Source: Brachionus plicatilis
Taxonomy: Eukaryota; Rotifera; Eurotatoria; Ploima; Brachionidae
Assembly: GCA_010279815.1 (NCBI GenBank)
Contig: QEOQ01000508.1
Location: forward strand, 5,861,770-5,925,769
Direction: 5' to 3'
DNA length: 64,000 bases
Shown here: piece by piece, positions 1 to 10,537 of the stretch
How positions within the stretch are numbered: the first letter of the stretch is position 1
Layout: every line of letters starts with the position of its first letter
The notes under the pieces: model-generated
Seen by the model: the letters and a program-made list of their open reading frames with translations, nothing else
What the model was told of the DNA's origin: nothing
Database searches by the model: none
Program-made: the position numbers and the translations under genes

Positions 1-74
1 AATTTAAGTCTCCACATCGAGAGCCAGAGATACAAATCATTCAGAAATGTTTGAATGATGTGTATGATTTTTAA
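1..74 (+). CDS. 3'-terminal exon of an unidentified gene (partial)
   Basis: The first bases read open on the plus strand and end in TAA at 72-74. A likely acceptor AG at 7-8 is followed by a coding-looking segment beginning Ser-Pro-His-Arg-Glu-Pro-Glu and ending Asn-Asp-Val-Tyr-Asp-Phe. Codon composition is richer in G and C than the following DNA, which turns strongly AT-rich right after the stop. Only about 22 residues are visible, so no family can be named. It could be chance, but the composition step at the stop favours a real last exon. Confidence 0.35.
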   Translation, partial: FKSPHREPEIQIIQKCLNDVYDF

Positions 75-1193
75 AATTAAAAAAAAAACTCCTTTTTTAT
101 CTTCAGTTATTTAAAAATAAAATTATGCTCAGAAGAAAATTTTACAAGAAGTAATTTTAATAAATATGGGAGGAGACTAATTTTAAATATCAGTAGAAAT
201 TACAGACGTCTCAGTTATTTAGAAATTTGAAAAATCCTATTGACAATAAACTTGTCTTATATTAAATTTTTTTAGCTATTAATTGATCTGTTTTTTGATT
301 GATCTGATTTTAAAGACTTAAAATACTTTTTTTTAAATTAAAATCCACTGTAATCTTGTTCATTGTTATAAAAACTTTCTCAATCTCTCTTAAATTTTAT
401 GTCCCTAAAAATGTCCGACAAAAAATGCTTATAACAAAATAAAATAAAATACTTTTATTCAAAATATTTATAAAAGTAATAAATTTACCGTAAACCTTGC
501 AAAACAATGCAAGGGATTTATTTAGAATCTTAGATTTTAGTGCACGTATAGGTGACAATCGACCACATGTTAAAGTCAGCCCCCTTGTGATGCGTGCACA
601 AAAAAGTGCTTTTTCATGTTTAAACTCGGCGTTAAAACTAAAAAAACCTGCAATAAAGCCGGGTTAAAAACCGAAAATTCTTACATGAACCCACATAAAA
701 AATTGAAAATAAAAAAATAAAATTGATGCATAAAAAATAGTTTTTTATTAAAAAAAAATCGATCATAGATTGATAAAAATTTTACCAAACGGGACATATT
801 TACAAATTAATTAGAAATTTTTTTTTTCGACTTCACTTTAAAATTTTTTTGCATTTTGTAAAATTAGTTTAGGACATAGCTAACCGAAAATTGTTCATGA
901 CTACAACCTTGGATTTTCGAATGTGTATCACTGAATCCAGAAATCTAAGCTTTATACCAGCTCAAAGCTCAGCTAAATTAACTAAAATAATATGAATATT
1001 TTATTTTTTAATTGTTAAAATTAGTTTTAATAAACCTTTAAAAAATAAAACATATTTTTTTTACAATCAGACAAAAATAATTCCTTAGTCCATAATCACT
1101 TTAATGCATAATTTTGGTATAGAGAACGCTCATAATTTTTTTCATCTCATATAACGTAATTATAATTAACTTACATAAAATTAAAATTAGAAA
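75..1193. other. AT-rich intergenic DNA
   Basis: No gene seen. A short perfect inverted repeat lies at 495-514 (CCTTGCA, six-base loop, TGCAAGG). Its CCTTGCA arm resembles the terminal CCTTGCACAT of the inverted-repeat element downstream of the H2B gene. The rest is A/T runs. Confidence 0.5.
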
Positions 1194-1328
1194 CCAATCA
1201 TTAGCAATTAATTTTTTGATTGGATTGAGTCAAAAAATTAGCATAATTTAATCAGCAATTAGTGTCATTCAACTTTAAGCTTTAGGTTTTTCCATAATTA
1301 GAACATTTTAAATTTAAGGATAAATAAA
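1194..1328 (+). promoter_or_regulatory. Putative H2B promoter: paired CCAAT boxes and TATA-like motif
   Basis: A CCAAT box at 1194-1198 and a second in reverse orientation (ATTGG, 1219-1223) lie about 175 and 150 bases before the H2B start codon. A TATA-like TAAATAAA is at 1321-1328, roughly 45 bases before the ATG. Paired CCAAT boxes are common in replication-dependent histone promoters. The motifs are seen; their function is inferred. Confidence 0.4.
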
Positions 1329-1373
1329 CTAACTACGCTATTAACTGTATAGAAAAATCGAAAATCGTTTACA

Positions 1374-1742
1374 ATGCCACCTAAAACAGCAAGCAAAGGA
1401 GCCAAAAAAGCCGTCAAGCCGGTCAAAGGAGCCAAGGGAGAAGGAAAACGAAGAAAGAAAAGGAAGGAAAGTTACGCAGTTTACATTTATAAAGTATTGA
1501 AACAGGTTCATCCGGACACTGGCATCTCTAGCAAAGCCATGAGCATCATGAACTCTTTTGTCAACGATATCTTTGAGAGAATAGCTTCAGAAGCGTCCAA
1601 GCTGTCAACTCACAATGGCCGATCCACTATTTCCAGTCGTGAAATTCAAACAAGTGTTCGTCTTCTCTTGCCTGGTGAATTGGCAAAGCATGCTGTTAGT
1701 GAGGGCACAAAAGCCGTCACAAAATACACCAGTTCTAAATAA
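1374..1742 (+). CDS. Histone H2B (replication-dependent)
   Basis: A 122-residue intronless core histone. H2B pairs with H2A in the nucleosome core in the nucleus. The lysine-rich N-terminal tail (about residues 1-30) is followed by the basic [10 protein letters not shown] stretch, then the histone fold starting at [20 protein letters not shown], with the conserved [11 protein letters not shown] helix and [14 protein letters not shown] strand/loop (here [20 protein letters not shown]). It ends with the alpha-C helix and a TKYTSSK terminus. Length and order are normal for animal H2B. The ATG is the first in frame and sits just upstream of the tail. A canonical histone 3' stem-loop lies 34 bases after the stop, so this is an S-phase gene rather than a polyadenylated variant. 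No other histone gene is present in the window. Confidence 0.97.
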   Translation: MPPKTASKGAKKAVKPVKGAKGEGKRRKKRKESYAVYIYKVLKQVHPDTGISSKAMSIMNSFVNDIFERIASEASKLSTHNGRSTISSREIQTSVRLLLPGELAKHAVSEGTKAVTKYTSSK

Positions 1743-1775
1743 GACAAGAGCCAAACACTAAACCAACAAACCCCC

Positions 1776-1791
1776 GGCCTTTTTCAAGGCC
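1776..1791 (+). terminator. Histone mRNA 3' stem-loop
   Basis: GGCCTT - TTTC - AAGGCC forms a perfect six-pair stem with a four-base TTTC loop, flanked by C/A-rich sequence. This is the size and loop expected of the metazoan histone stem-loop bound by SLBP, which directs U7-dependent 3' cleavage instead of polyadenylation. It follows the H2B stop by 34 bases. Confidence 0.93.
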
Positions 1792-1977
1792 ATTCAAAAT
1801 TTAATAGTAAAGCAAAATTTATGTATTATCTCTTAAGATTCCGAAGACTTCTTTTTCTAATTTTTTTACGTATCAGCGTTATTTTAGATGTGAACTAAAA
1901 TTTCTTATTTTAAACATTCACTAGATTCAATCAGTAAAGAATAATTTTTCATCATATCTTAAATTTTTAATGTACCG

Positions 1978-2574
1978 TATACCCTTGCACATAAATGCAT
2001 GCATCAAAACTTAAAATTAAGTGATTAAAGTTTAAAGTTTAGATGCAGCGTTAAAATAAAGGTTGAAAAAAATGATTATAATATTTTTTACTTAAAAAAT
2101 TCATTTCTTAATTTTGAGTGCGGTGCTAAAATTAGTTTAAAAAATACAACAATAATTGAACCAAAAAAAACATCTTTCGATTTTTTTTCGACATCTTTAA
2201 ATTTCAAAAATCTTTGTCATAAATTTATTAAGGAAATTTTTTAAATTGTTTATTTTTTAACAAATGAAGTTTAAATTTTCAGCAAAATTTACTAAAAGCA
2301 TAAAATAATTTTAAATATAAGTAAACATAACTTTAGGAAAAATAATTTGAAAAATTGAATTTTTTGTTCAATTTTTGTCGTTTTTTTTTAAACTAATTTT
2401 TTTCTCCGCACTTAAAATTAATAAATAAATTTTTATAATAAAAAAAAATAAAAGTTTATTATTTTTTTTTACCTATTTTTAACACCGCATTGGACTGGTG
2501 TTGATCTAGGCTTAAGAATTCACTTAAACCCGTATTTCAAGTTATGATGCATGCATCAATGTGCAAGGCTACAC
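1978..2574. mobile_element. MITE-like element with long diverged terminal inverted repeats
   Basis: The left end (CCTTGCACATAAATGCATG...) is matched in inverted orientation by the right end around 2539-2574. The similarity continues inward, with diverged blocks such as TTTTGAGTGCGGTGCT on the left against the complement of TCTCCGCACTTAAAATTAA on the right, giving arms near 170 bases around an AT-rich centre. There is no coding capacity. I could not define a target-site duplication, so the superfamily is open. It sits about 190 bases downstream of the H2B stem-loop. Confidence 0.6.
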
Positions 2575-2913
2575 AATAATAACGTTCTATCTGTTATCTA
2601 CAAATGCCTGCATACTCTAGCATATCCCTAAACATTCAGACAAGACTAACTATTTCAAAACAATTTTCGATTTATGATTATTAGATTTATCAGATATATT
2701 TATTATTTTTTGTTTTTGTTGTTAAAATTTTAATTGTTTTTAAAAAAATAAAACTTTCAATTTTTTTCTTTTAATTTTCTTTTAATTTTGTTTGAAAAGT
2801 AGCTTTCTTTTTTTTTAAATAAAAGAATGTGCAATCTATGTTCAATTTATTCCTCTTTCATTTGAGACAAAAAATCAACTACATGATTAGATAATTCATG
2901 ATTTTTCTTTCAG

Positions 2914-3020
2914 GAAGGACACTTTTCAAAACAAAAACAACTAAAATAGAAGAATTTTTAAGCTCTCTTCAATTTGAGGAAATACTTACTATTACTACAC
3001 ATTGCTTCGCTTTAGAATAA
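2914..3020 (+). CDS. Orphan exon-like segment (unidentified)
   Basis: A strong acceptor (TTTTTCTTTCAG) is followed by two bases and then 34 codons ending in TAA, beginning Arg-Thr-Leu-Phe-Lys and containing IEEFLSSLQFEEIL. Base composition is clearly higher in C and G than its flanks. No upstream exon with a compatible donor was found, so it may be the last exon of an unresolved gene, a pseudogene fragment, or chance. No family recognised. Confidence 0.25.
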
Positions 3021-3110
3021 AATTATATTGTTATTTTTTTGTGATGATTCACTGTAAGCGATTAATGTCAATTTTTTGTAAGTTATATTAAAAAACAAAT
3101 ATTAATGGAT

Positions 3111-3442
3111 AATAAGTTAATTCAAAAATTCAGATTTATAACTTTATTATCCATTCATTTAACCTGAAACAATTTTTTTTTTCATTAAAATAAATTTTTA
3201 AATTTTAAAAAAGTAAATTTATTTGTATTTAAAAGTTAGTTTTCATTGCAATCTATTATAATATTTAAACATATTAAAGTTCAATAAAAAGGGATATATT
3301 AAAATTTTAAATATGAAAATAAACTTGACATGACATGTCAAGTAATTGCTTTTGAAAAAATTTATTTTATCTCTATTATTAAAAAAAATATTACAGTTTA
3401 TATTTTGATCTTTTGATCTTGATCTCAAATTTCAATTTGCCC
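3111..3442 (-). repeat. Dispersed repeat D, copy 1
   Basis: About 330 bases that recur in inverted orientation at 42078-42402, with only scattered substitutions and short indels. Diagnostic inner words are ACTTGACATGTCAAG-like and the GATCTTTTGATCTTGATCTC edge. It has no coding capacity and no obvious terminal inverted repeats. It is probably a non-autonomous or fragmentary transposon. Confidence 0.7.
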
Positions 3443-3580
3443 AAAAATTTGGATTTTATTGCCAGATAAAATTTGTAAATTTTTGTAAAACCATTTTTAA
3501 AAATCAGTAAATTTTTTTTCTGTAATTATCCATTAATGTATGTCTTTTAATATAACATACAAAAAATTTATTTTGTGTTA

Positions 3581-3871
3581 CCAAAGTTGTTTACAAGTCC
3601 GGAATTTAAAATTTTTTTTTTAAAAAAGTCCAAGTCAGGAATTGTTTTTTGAATTATTCAGATCAGGCTTCATATCAAAAAATTTACACACTCTTGGGTT
3701 GTCAAATGCAAATAGATTTGCCATATATCAGAATTTTCTTGCAATTTTAGCATAAAAGTCTTCACAATTCTTCTTTTGTATTAAAAATTTTAAAGCCCGA
3801 ACTTAGACTTTTGAAAAAAAAAGGCCGGACTTGGACTTGACTTGAGACTTGTGACTTATAAACAACTCTGG
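3581..3871. mobile_element. TA-type foldback MITE A, copy 1
   Basis: Terminal inverted repeats CCAAAGTTGTTTACAAGTC (left) and GACTTATAAACAACTCTGG (right). The interior carries short GACTT/AAGTC runs in opposite orientations. Related copies are at 22199-22711 and, more distantly, 31255-31515. The left end abuts TTA. The clearest copy is flanked by TA on both sides, suggesting a Tc1/mariner-type mobiliser. Confidence 0.7.
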
Positions 3872-4546
3872 TTTTTATGTAAAATGTACAGCTTTTTTTG
3901 TGCATTATTTTTCTGATCAAAAGTGAATTTAATTAATTAAATAAAAAAATAAAAAAGAGGAAAATTTTATTCTTATTTCTATATACGAAAAAAATAGAAA
4001 TTAAAAAAAAAAAGTACGATATGATTGACTACATGAGGCCAAATGCCGACATTTTCTCAAACTAAATTGATTATTTTATTAAAAGAAATTTTTTTGTTAA
4101 TTATTTAAGTTTTTAAAATTGTTTGAATTTCTGATTTGCTTTATATTAATATAATTTAAAGCAAATCAGAAAATTTTCTAGATGAGTAGTTAAAAACTTA
4201 GTTTAAAAATAAAATTTAAAGACGTTTTTTTAGCAAATTGACTAAAATTCTTAAAGCAATTAAAAATTATATAAATGCATTAAATGAATTGAATTAAAAG
4301 AAGCATGCATTTTGAAAATTTGAATTTAAAATATTACAATCGCAGAAATCTAGTAAATATAATTTTTTTTCAAACACATTTTGAAAATATTTTATTTAAG
4401 CAATGTCAACATCAAAATAAATTATTTTCTTGGATTTATTTTTTCTTGATATTTTGATTGTTTTTGCTTTTTTTTTTTTTTAAATTAATCGATTAGAAGC
4501 TATTCGACAAATTAATAAATTAATAAATATTTACCTTCTCAATAAT
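3872..4546. other. AT-rich intergenic DNA
   Basis: Homopolymer-rich, no gene or repeat structure that I can support. Confidence 0.5.
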
Positions 4547-4627
4547 CTGTTGAATGAAATTTTATTTTATTGCCAATAAAATTTCATTTCATTCAACAGA
4601 ATAAGAAGAAGACGGTCTTCTTCTTAT
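4547..4627. repeat. Two adjacent palindromes
   Basis: The first palindrome (4547-4599) has arms CTGTTGAATGAAATTTTATT and its near-perfect complement. The second (4601-4627) is perfect: ATAAGAAGAAGAC, one base, GTCTTCTTCTTAT. They lie about 140 bases upstream of a small ORF. They could form cruciforms or be the remains of a tiny foldback element. Confidence 0.75.
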
Positions 4628-4764
4628 ACCTTAAAATATTTACTTTTATAGTTTGTTTTATTATTTGTATTCGCCTTTCTCTAATGAGGGATGGCTCGTC
4701 GGCCAGAATTTCCAACACAACACAAGATTAAAATATTTTAATCATTATTTTATTTTTAGAAAAA

Positions 4765-4938
4765 ATGAGCGATAAATTACAGAGAAGAAAGCCTATTTTG
4801 CACGAATTAAGCAATGATAAAAAAAATGAACTCCTTTTAAAGTTGGCTTTTGAAAATGTGAAAAAATTGAGCAAGGAGCAACAAATGAGAGTGGCCGAGA
4901 TACTTTCTCAAAAACAAAGACTACGTCCAAGAAAATAA
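4765..4938 (+). CDS. Small 57-residue protein (unidentified)
   Basis: ATG to TAA encodes 57 residues, highly charged and predicted helical: it begins MSDKLQRRKPILHELSNDKK, contains KKLSKEQQMRVAEILSQKQR and ends LRPRK. The ATG follows an acceptor-like TTTTATTTTTAG by five bases, which would suit a spliced leader or a spliced 5' UTR. Codon use and composition are coding-like and the AT content rises sharply outside. No family is recognised; the basic ends and amphipathic middle would suit a nucleic-acid or protein-binding micro-protein, but that is inference. It could also be the single coding exon of a retroposed copy. Confidence 0.4.
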   Translation: MSDKLQRRKPILHELSNDKKNELLLKLAFENVKKLSKEQQMRVAEILSQKQRLRPRK

Positions 4939-6739
4939 TTTGAAAAATAATTTGTAATCTATTTTGTGCTCTATACCAGCGCAAATTAATGTGGTTAATT
5001 TTTACAGAAATTTAATTAGTTTATTTATTTTCAAATCAATTTATTATTTTTAATTTTATTAATACACACTGACTTAATTACCTAATTTATTAATTTATAA
5101 TTTAATAAAACATCAGATTTGTTTTTTTAGTTATAATTATTTTAATATGCATGAAAAATAGATTTTACTAAATTGGAAGCATTTATTAGATAAATTTTAC
5201 AAAAAATTTTTATAAATTCCGCCCGAAAGAAAAAGTAACAAATATAAAACAGCAAAAAACTTTTTTGTTTTAACGCGTTAAAACGTAAAAAACGGACAAT
5301 AAAAAGCCAAAAAAAGAACGGAAAGATTTTAAAATAGACTTAAAATTTTTCATTAAAATAATTTGTAAGACTAATTTTATAAGACTAATTTTTTAAGACT
5401 ATTTATTCAAGTTTTATTTCATTTTTTAAATTTTTTCCATTCTTTTAATTTTTTATTTGTTTCTTTATTGCATGTCACTTAAATATTTCTTACATTTAAT
5501 TTCACTTGAGATTTTTTTCAAAATTGAAAATCTTACTGGTAGCCTGATATGATTTCTGTTAATTAGCCATCTCTTCTTTTAAAAGAAAGTAACGCTTAAG
5601 TTTTCGGAGATTTTTAAAAATCAAGGTTTAAATTAAGGTTTAAATTAAGGTTTAAATAATTTAAAATTCGTATTTTAACAAGAAAAATTAACTTATGTAA
5701 AAAAGCGATTAATTGCAAAAAAGATTCATAATTAATTTTTATTATTTTGTATTAGAGAACGTAAAAATATGGAGAAAGGATATTAATAAATATTCAGTCG
5801 ATTCAAAATAAAAATTGCTTAATGTTTTAGCTTTTATTCATTGAATAATTTCGAATTTCTTCTGGAATAAACTTACAAAATAGTGGAGTTAAATTCGAAA
5901 TTAAAAAAAAATCAACCTTTATTCTAATTTTTGTCTTTATTCTAAGAGTAAAAGTTAAATAAAAAAATCGATTGACACTAAATTCTGATTAATTTGAACA
6001 TTATCTGATCGGAAAAAATATCGGTCCATATTAACGAACCCTTTTTTTTGGTCTAAATAACACTTTTGCATTAGCATGATTTAATAATATCTATTAAATT
6101 ATTTTTAATTTTAAAATTTAAAATGTTAAAAAATTATTTTTTTGTTGAGATTTTTAGATAATTTTTTTTGGTTCGTCAGAATATTAAATAAAACTTTTCT
6201 CTTCAGACCTAGTGAAATGCTTAAGATTTGAATGATATATAAAAAATTTAAAACAAGTTTTTTTCTATTTTATTTGCATTAAAAATTATTTATTTTATAT
6301 GTTAAAATTATATAAAAGAATAAAAAATTAAATTTAGTTCAAGAAAAATGGTGGGGATAAATGGCATAGTATTTATGGGGGAGATAAGTATGGGTCCGTG
6401 TTTTTTATTTAAAAACTGGAGGTCCGTGTTTTAGTAATAACCGTTTATAATACTTATATTTTTTCCCATTTTAACGCGTTAAAGAATCACGTTTTTTTGC
6501 TGTTTTATAATTTCTCTCTACAAATTTCAAAATTTGTACTTTTATTTAAAAAAAATAAAAGTGGTCGAATCGATTAAAAAATTGGAGACACGGAATTTTT
6601 TTTGTTTTCTTTAACATTCAGGATTAAAAATAATCACTAAAATAATCACTATTAATATTAATCACTCAAATAACCTTTTAATTTTTTTTAAACCTAAAAT
6701 CGGAAATAAATTAAATGTTTTGACAATAACAATAAAATG
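4939..6739. other. AT-rich intergenic DNA with a weak inverted repeat pair
   Basis: No gene found. Segments near 5235-5290 (ATAAAACAGCAAAAAAC then TTAACGCGTTAAAA) and near 6468-6515 (the same two words in inverted order) may be the ends of an old element of about 1.3 kb, but the intervening DNA shows no coding remnant. Confidence 0.35.
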
Positions 6740-7807
6740 GTCTTGGTCTGACAATAAAATGGATTGAAGCTTTCTTGAAAAATAGAAGACAACGAGTTAT
6801 TCTAGGTGAAATTTTGTCGGATTGGGTTGAGATTTTTAGCGGTGTACCACAAGGATCAGTGATTATTCCACTATTGTTCGTTTTGTATATCAATGATGTA
6901 CCAAAAGGAATAGAGAATGTTGTCAAAATGTATTCAGATGATACTAAAATGTTGTCGCAAACGGTATCAGAAATAAGCGCAGCGAAACTACAATCAGATT
7001 TAGATTTAATTTTCAAGTGGACTCATTATTGGCTTATTCTCTTCAACACATCAAAATGCGTGGTTATTCATTATGGTCATAAAAACAAAGAATTTCCTTA
7101 TTTTATTAATGGTAAGCAGTTTTCAACGTCAGAAACCGAAAGAGATCTTGGAGTTATTTTCAATACAAATCTTAAATGGGAAAATCAAGTGATAGAGGCT
7201 ACAAACAAAGCAAATCAAATGTTAGGTTGCATCAGGAAATCATTCGCTCGTTTTGATTGTAAGATATTAAGATCTTTGTATTTAACTTTTGTTGGTCCTC
7301 TTTTGGAATTTGCGGTGCCTGTATGGTCTCCAATTCTTAAGTCAGACTGTGAAAATGTTGAAAGGATTCAACGCAGAGCTACAAAATTTGTCACTTCAAT
7401 TAGAAACAAACCGTATGAAATCAGATTGAAGACTTTGAACATTCCAAATCTGGTGGAAAGAAGAAAAAGAGGTGATCTAATTCAATTATACAAGTTCATG
7501 CATGGAATAGAATTGGTTGAAAAAAGCAACAATTTTAATGTCACAAAGAACCAAGGAAGAGGTCACTGCTTCAAATATCACAAAGAAATTTCGAGGCTCC
7601 AACATAGAGAAAACTTTTTTTCATAAGAAACGCTAACATATGGAATACGCTGCCAAATGGATTAGTTGAAGCCCCCAATGTTAACAGCTTTAAAGCAGGA
7701 ATTGATTGCTGGATGAGCAACAATCAATAACATCAGCTGTCTTAGTGTGCCTTATCAGCACACTCGCTGGTTAGCCAGCTACAGTCAAAACTACTACTAC
7801 TACTACT
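6740..7807 (+). mobile_element. 5'-truncated non-LTR retrotransposon (CR1/Jockey-like reverse transcriptase C-terminal half)
   Basis: The reading frame covers the palm and thumb of a non-LTR reverse transcriptase: GVPQGSVIIPLLFVLYINDVP, then YSDDTKML (the usual Y/FADDT motif with Ala to Ser), the ERDLGVIFNTNLKWENQV block, YLTFVGPLLEFAVPVWSP and RRATKFV. The frame opens before 6775 and stops at 7626. The expected WN-containing C-terminus (ANIWNTLPNGLVEAP) continues in another frame to a TAA at 7728-7730, implying one lost base in the T run near 7613-7619. The element ends in a (CTA)n tract at about 7790-7807, a typical simple-repeat 3' tail. The 5' end (ORF1, endonuclease, RT fingers) is missing, as expected of 5' truncation during target-primed reverse transcription. 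Confidence 0.9.
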
Positions 7808-8285
7808 AAATTAAATAAATTCTGAGAAAAAATGTTTGATATTTTGTTAATAAATCAAATCAAAATCAAAAAAATATATCATGTGAGTGGTGTTATTTTA
7901 AACCTTTCTCAACTCGATAAAATACGCTTCATTCTGAACATTCTCTGGGGATTTTAATTATTTTTTAAAACTAGCTCTTTGGATGTCTTAAAAAATTTCT
8001 TAATTAAGCTGAAAATAGTGATTGCTATTCTTAAAAATAAAGTATTAATTGAATTTCAATTGAATATTTTAAATTTTCATGATCAAAATTAAAATTAATT
8101 CGAAATTTAAAAAAACTTATGTTCAATTTTTATTTATTTGTTTCAAAATTTTAATCCAATTTCACTTATTTTTAAACTAGATATTTGATTATATCGAATA
8201 AAATTTAAAAATTTTATTAATGTTTAAAATTTATGCATTCAAACAAGTTTATCTGATAGTCAAATTTTAAATGGAAAATTTAAAG
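7808..8285. other. AT-rich spacer
   Basis: Between the retrotransposon tail and the 3' end of FBXL6. No feature seen. Confidence 0.5.
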
Positions 8286-10537
8286 TTAATTTTTAACTAT
8301 ATTCTGAAATTCATCTTTAAAAATAGTTCTTTTCATCCCTCTCTCCACAGATCGACATGATGTTAGATTCACTTGCTCTAACGACTTAACTTTCTTGATT
8401 AACATTCTTAAAAAAATATTTATTAATAAAAAATATATCGATTAATTAAATTTTAACTACTTAATCATTTCAGTATCTACGGAGGTTCCTGTTAAATTCA
8501 ACTTATTTAGCTTACAGGCATCTTGATGAATAATAAAGCACTCAAATATATTCTTTAAAGCTGATGTATCGATAGTGCTCCACGATAAGTCCAATTCGAC
8601 AATACTCTCCGACCATTTATCTTTTATTGCATTAAATAAATAATCAGAGTCAATCTGGGTCATATTTGAGTTGCACAACGATAGTTTTTCCAACTTTTTG
8701 GTCTTTATTAACGAAAAAAAGTTGAAATTTTTATCCAAAGATGTCTTATAGCATCTCAAATCCATAATTTTTAGCTTTTCTGAATCTTTACAAATCCTTA
8801 AATGCTAAAATTAATTAATTCCAAATTTTATTTTAGAAAGAGTTCATTACTTAGTTGTCAGCATTATCATTGGACTTGAGCCATAGTTGGTGTAAAATGA
8901 TCCATAATATGACTCCAAATTCGGAAAAGAGACGTCTGATGCTAAAACACTGGTAATAGTATTGAATTTGGTTTTGGGAAAGGTTTCGTACATTTTGAGG
9001 CACTTGAAATTTTTACAATTTGATGAAATTAGTTCCAATTGAACGTTGCCTTTCAAATAACATTTTGAAATATCTAAAATTTCTAAATTTTCACAATGGG
9101 TCTTGAAAAATAAAAAATTTAGTCAAAATTTTCTCTTGGTCAATTGATTTTGGCTTACAGTCAATGCATTTATTAAATTTGATGGCAATGAATTCATAGA
9201 TAAATTAAGACTGACAAGATTTTTGTTTAATTTTTCAAACAAATTGGTAATTGACAAAATGTTAATTTGCTTCTTTAATAATTCAAAATAAAATTTTGTT
9301 TAAACTTGTAAAATTTTGATTTTAATTCCAAGCAATAAAAAATGCTTTATTGACTCAATTTTTTATTGACTGAATATGATGGAATTTTAATAACTATAAG
9401 CTGATTAAAAATAACATTAAAGCCTTAAAAATATATCAAGAAACGGTTTGGAAATTTTTTGATAAAGAAATAATAATTACTATTAGTCATTTGTTTTTAA
9501 AGTTGTAAAGATAAGAGTAAAATTTCAAAGTACTAATCCTTAAAAACAGGTGTACTGAATTAACTTTTGTTTTAAAATTTTTTTTTATAAATTTTAATAA
9601 ATCACTTAACAAATAAAATGTAATTAGAATTTTGTGTTGGTAATCGTTTAGAAATTAATGGACTAAATCAAAATTTTGAATATTAATGGAAATTAAAAAA
9701 TGTCATATAATTTACCAGTAGTCCGGAAAGATTTAAATTGTTCAGATTATGACAGTAGTCACCAATTACATTTTCAAATAGCTTATTATCGCTAGAATAA
9801 TTAATTTTTTTGCAATTAGCCAAGCTTAAATCAAATAAATTATTTGAATTGCATTTTGATAAAATTTGTTCCAAATGATCGCATGTTAAATAGTTTATGT
9901 CGCTCAAATCAAGCACTCGAATGCAATTAAACTTTTCGTTTAAGTCAGAATTTGAGCACAAACTTTTAATTTTTGTCTCAACTTTATTAACGTTTTGTTG
10001 AATTGTTAACTTATCTGTTGAGCTGGAAGCTAATTCATTGCCCAAAAGTGAAGAAAATTTTAAATTTTTCCATAGTTTAGCATCATCGGCGACATTAGAC
10101 CAATTTTTGCATACTTTTTTTAGCCTATTAAGCTCTTGAATGTTACCATTACAATTAAACAAGGCGTGATATTGGAATATATGAAGAAGTATCTCGTATG
10201 GCAGACCATTGGCCCAATCGGAACAAAAAATATTTTCTTCATTTTTGATTTTGATGTTTTTATCTTTATTTAATTTTTTTTTCGGTCTCAAAGTCTTAAA
10301 ATCACGTGGAACAATTTCAGGTTCATAGTCTACATCTTGGGTTTCATCATCGGTCTCTGATGAGTCACCTATGTCCTGGTTAATGTTTCAATACAAGAAA
10401 ATTTATTAAATTACTTTAATTAAAGTTACCTTAATAAAAAAAAGAATATTGCTTTTCTTGGTATATCCAAGTAAGCCTTTTTTTTTCTTTTTTTTCACCC
10501 TCTTCTCGGAAAATGTCGACTTACGTTTCGGTGACAT
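8286..10537 (-). CDS. FBXL6: F-box/LRR protein, FBXL6-like (six exons)
   Basis: Substrate receptor of an SCF ubiquitin ligase: the F-box would bind Skp1 and the leucine-rich repeats a target; no substrate can be read from sequence. Exons: 10537-10430, 10375-9716, 9269-9159, 9101-8851, 8796-8461, 8406-8286. All junctions are GT/AG and in phase, giving about 528 residues, close to the vertebrate protein (about 540). The N-terminus is basic (MSPKRKSTF, a Lys run), then acidic. The F-box is at about residues 93-140 (GLPYEILLHIFQY, VCKNW, LWKNLKFSSLLG). LRRs follow (LRVLDLSDINYL-type, LVSLNLSMN, LEILDISKCY, IVELDLSWS, LNKLNLTG). The C-terminal block VNLTSCRSVERGMKR corresponds to the conserved LxxCRxLPRGLKR ending I recall for FBXL6. 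The start ATG is the first in frame. The exon 5 acceptor (TTTAAG) is weak but is the one I found that keeps phase. Confidence 0.85.

Noticed and set aside
3243..3428. 61-residue ORF on the minus strand
   Set aside because: Lies inside dispersed repeat D and is not conserved as an open frame in the other copy.
8457..8460. TAG as the end of FBXL6
   Set aside because: The bases AA|GTAGTT act as a donor; splicing to 8406 adds the conserved C-terminal CRSVERGMKR block.
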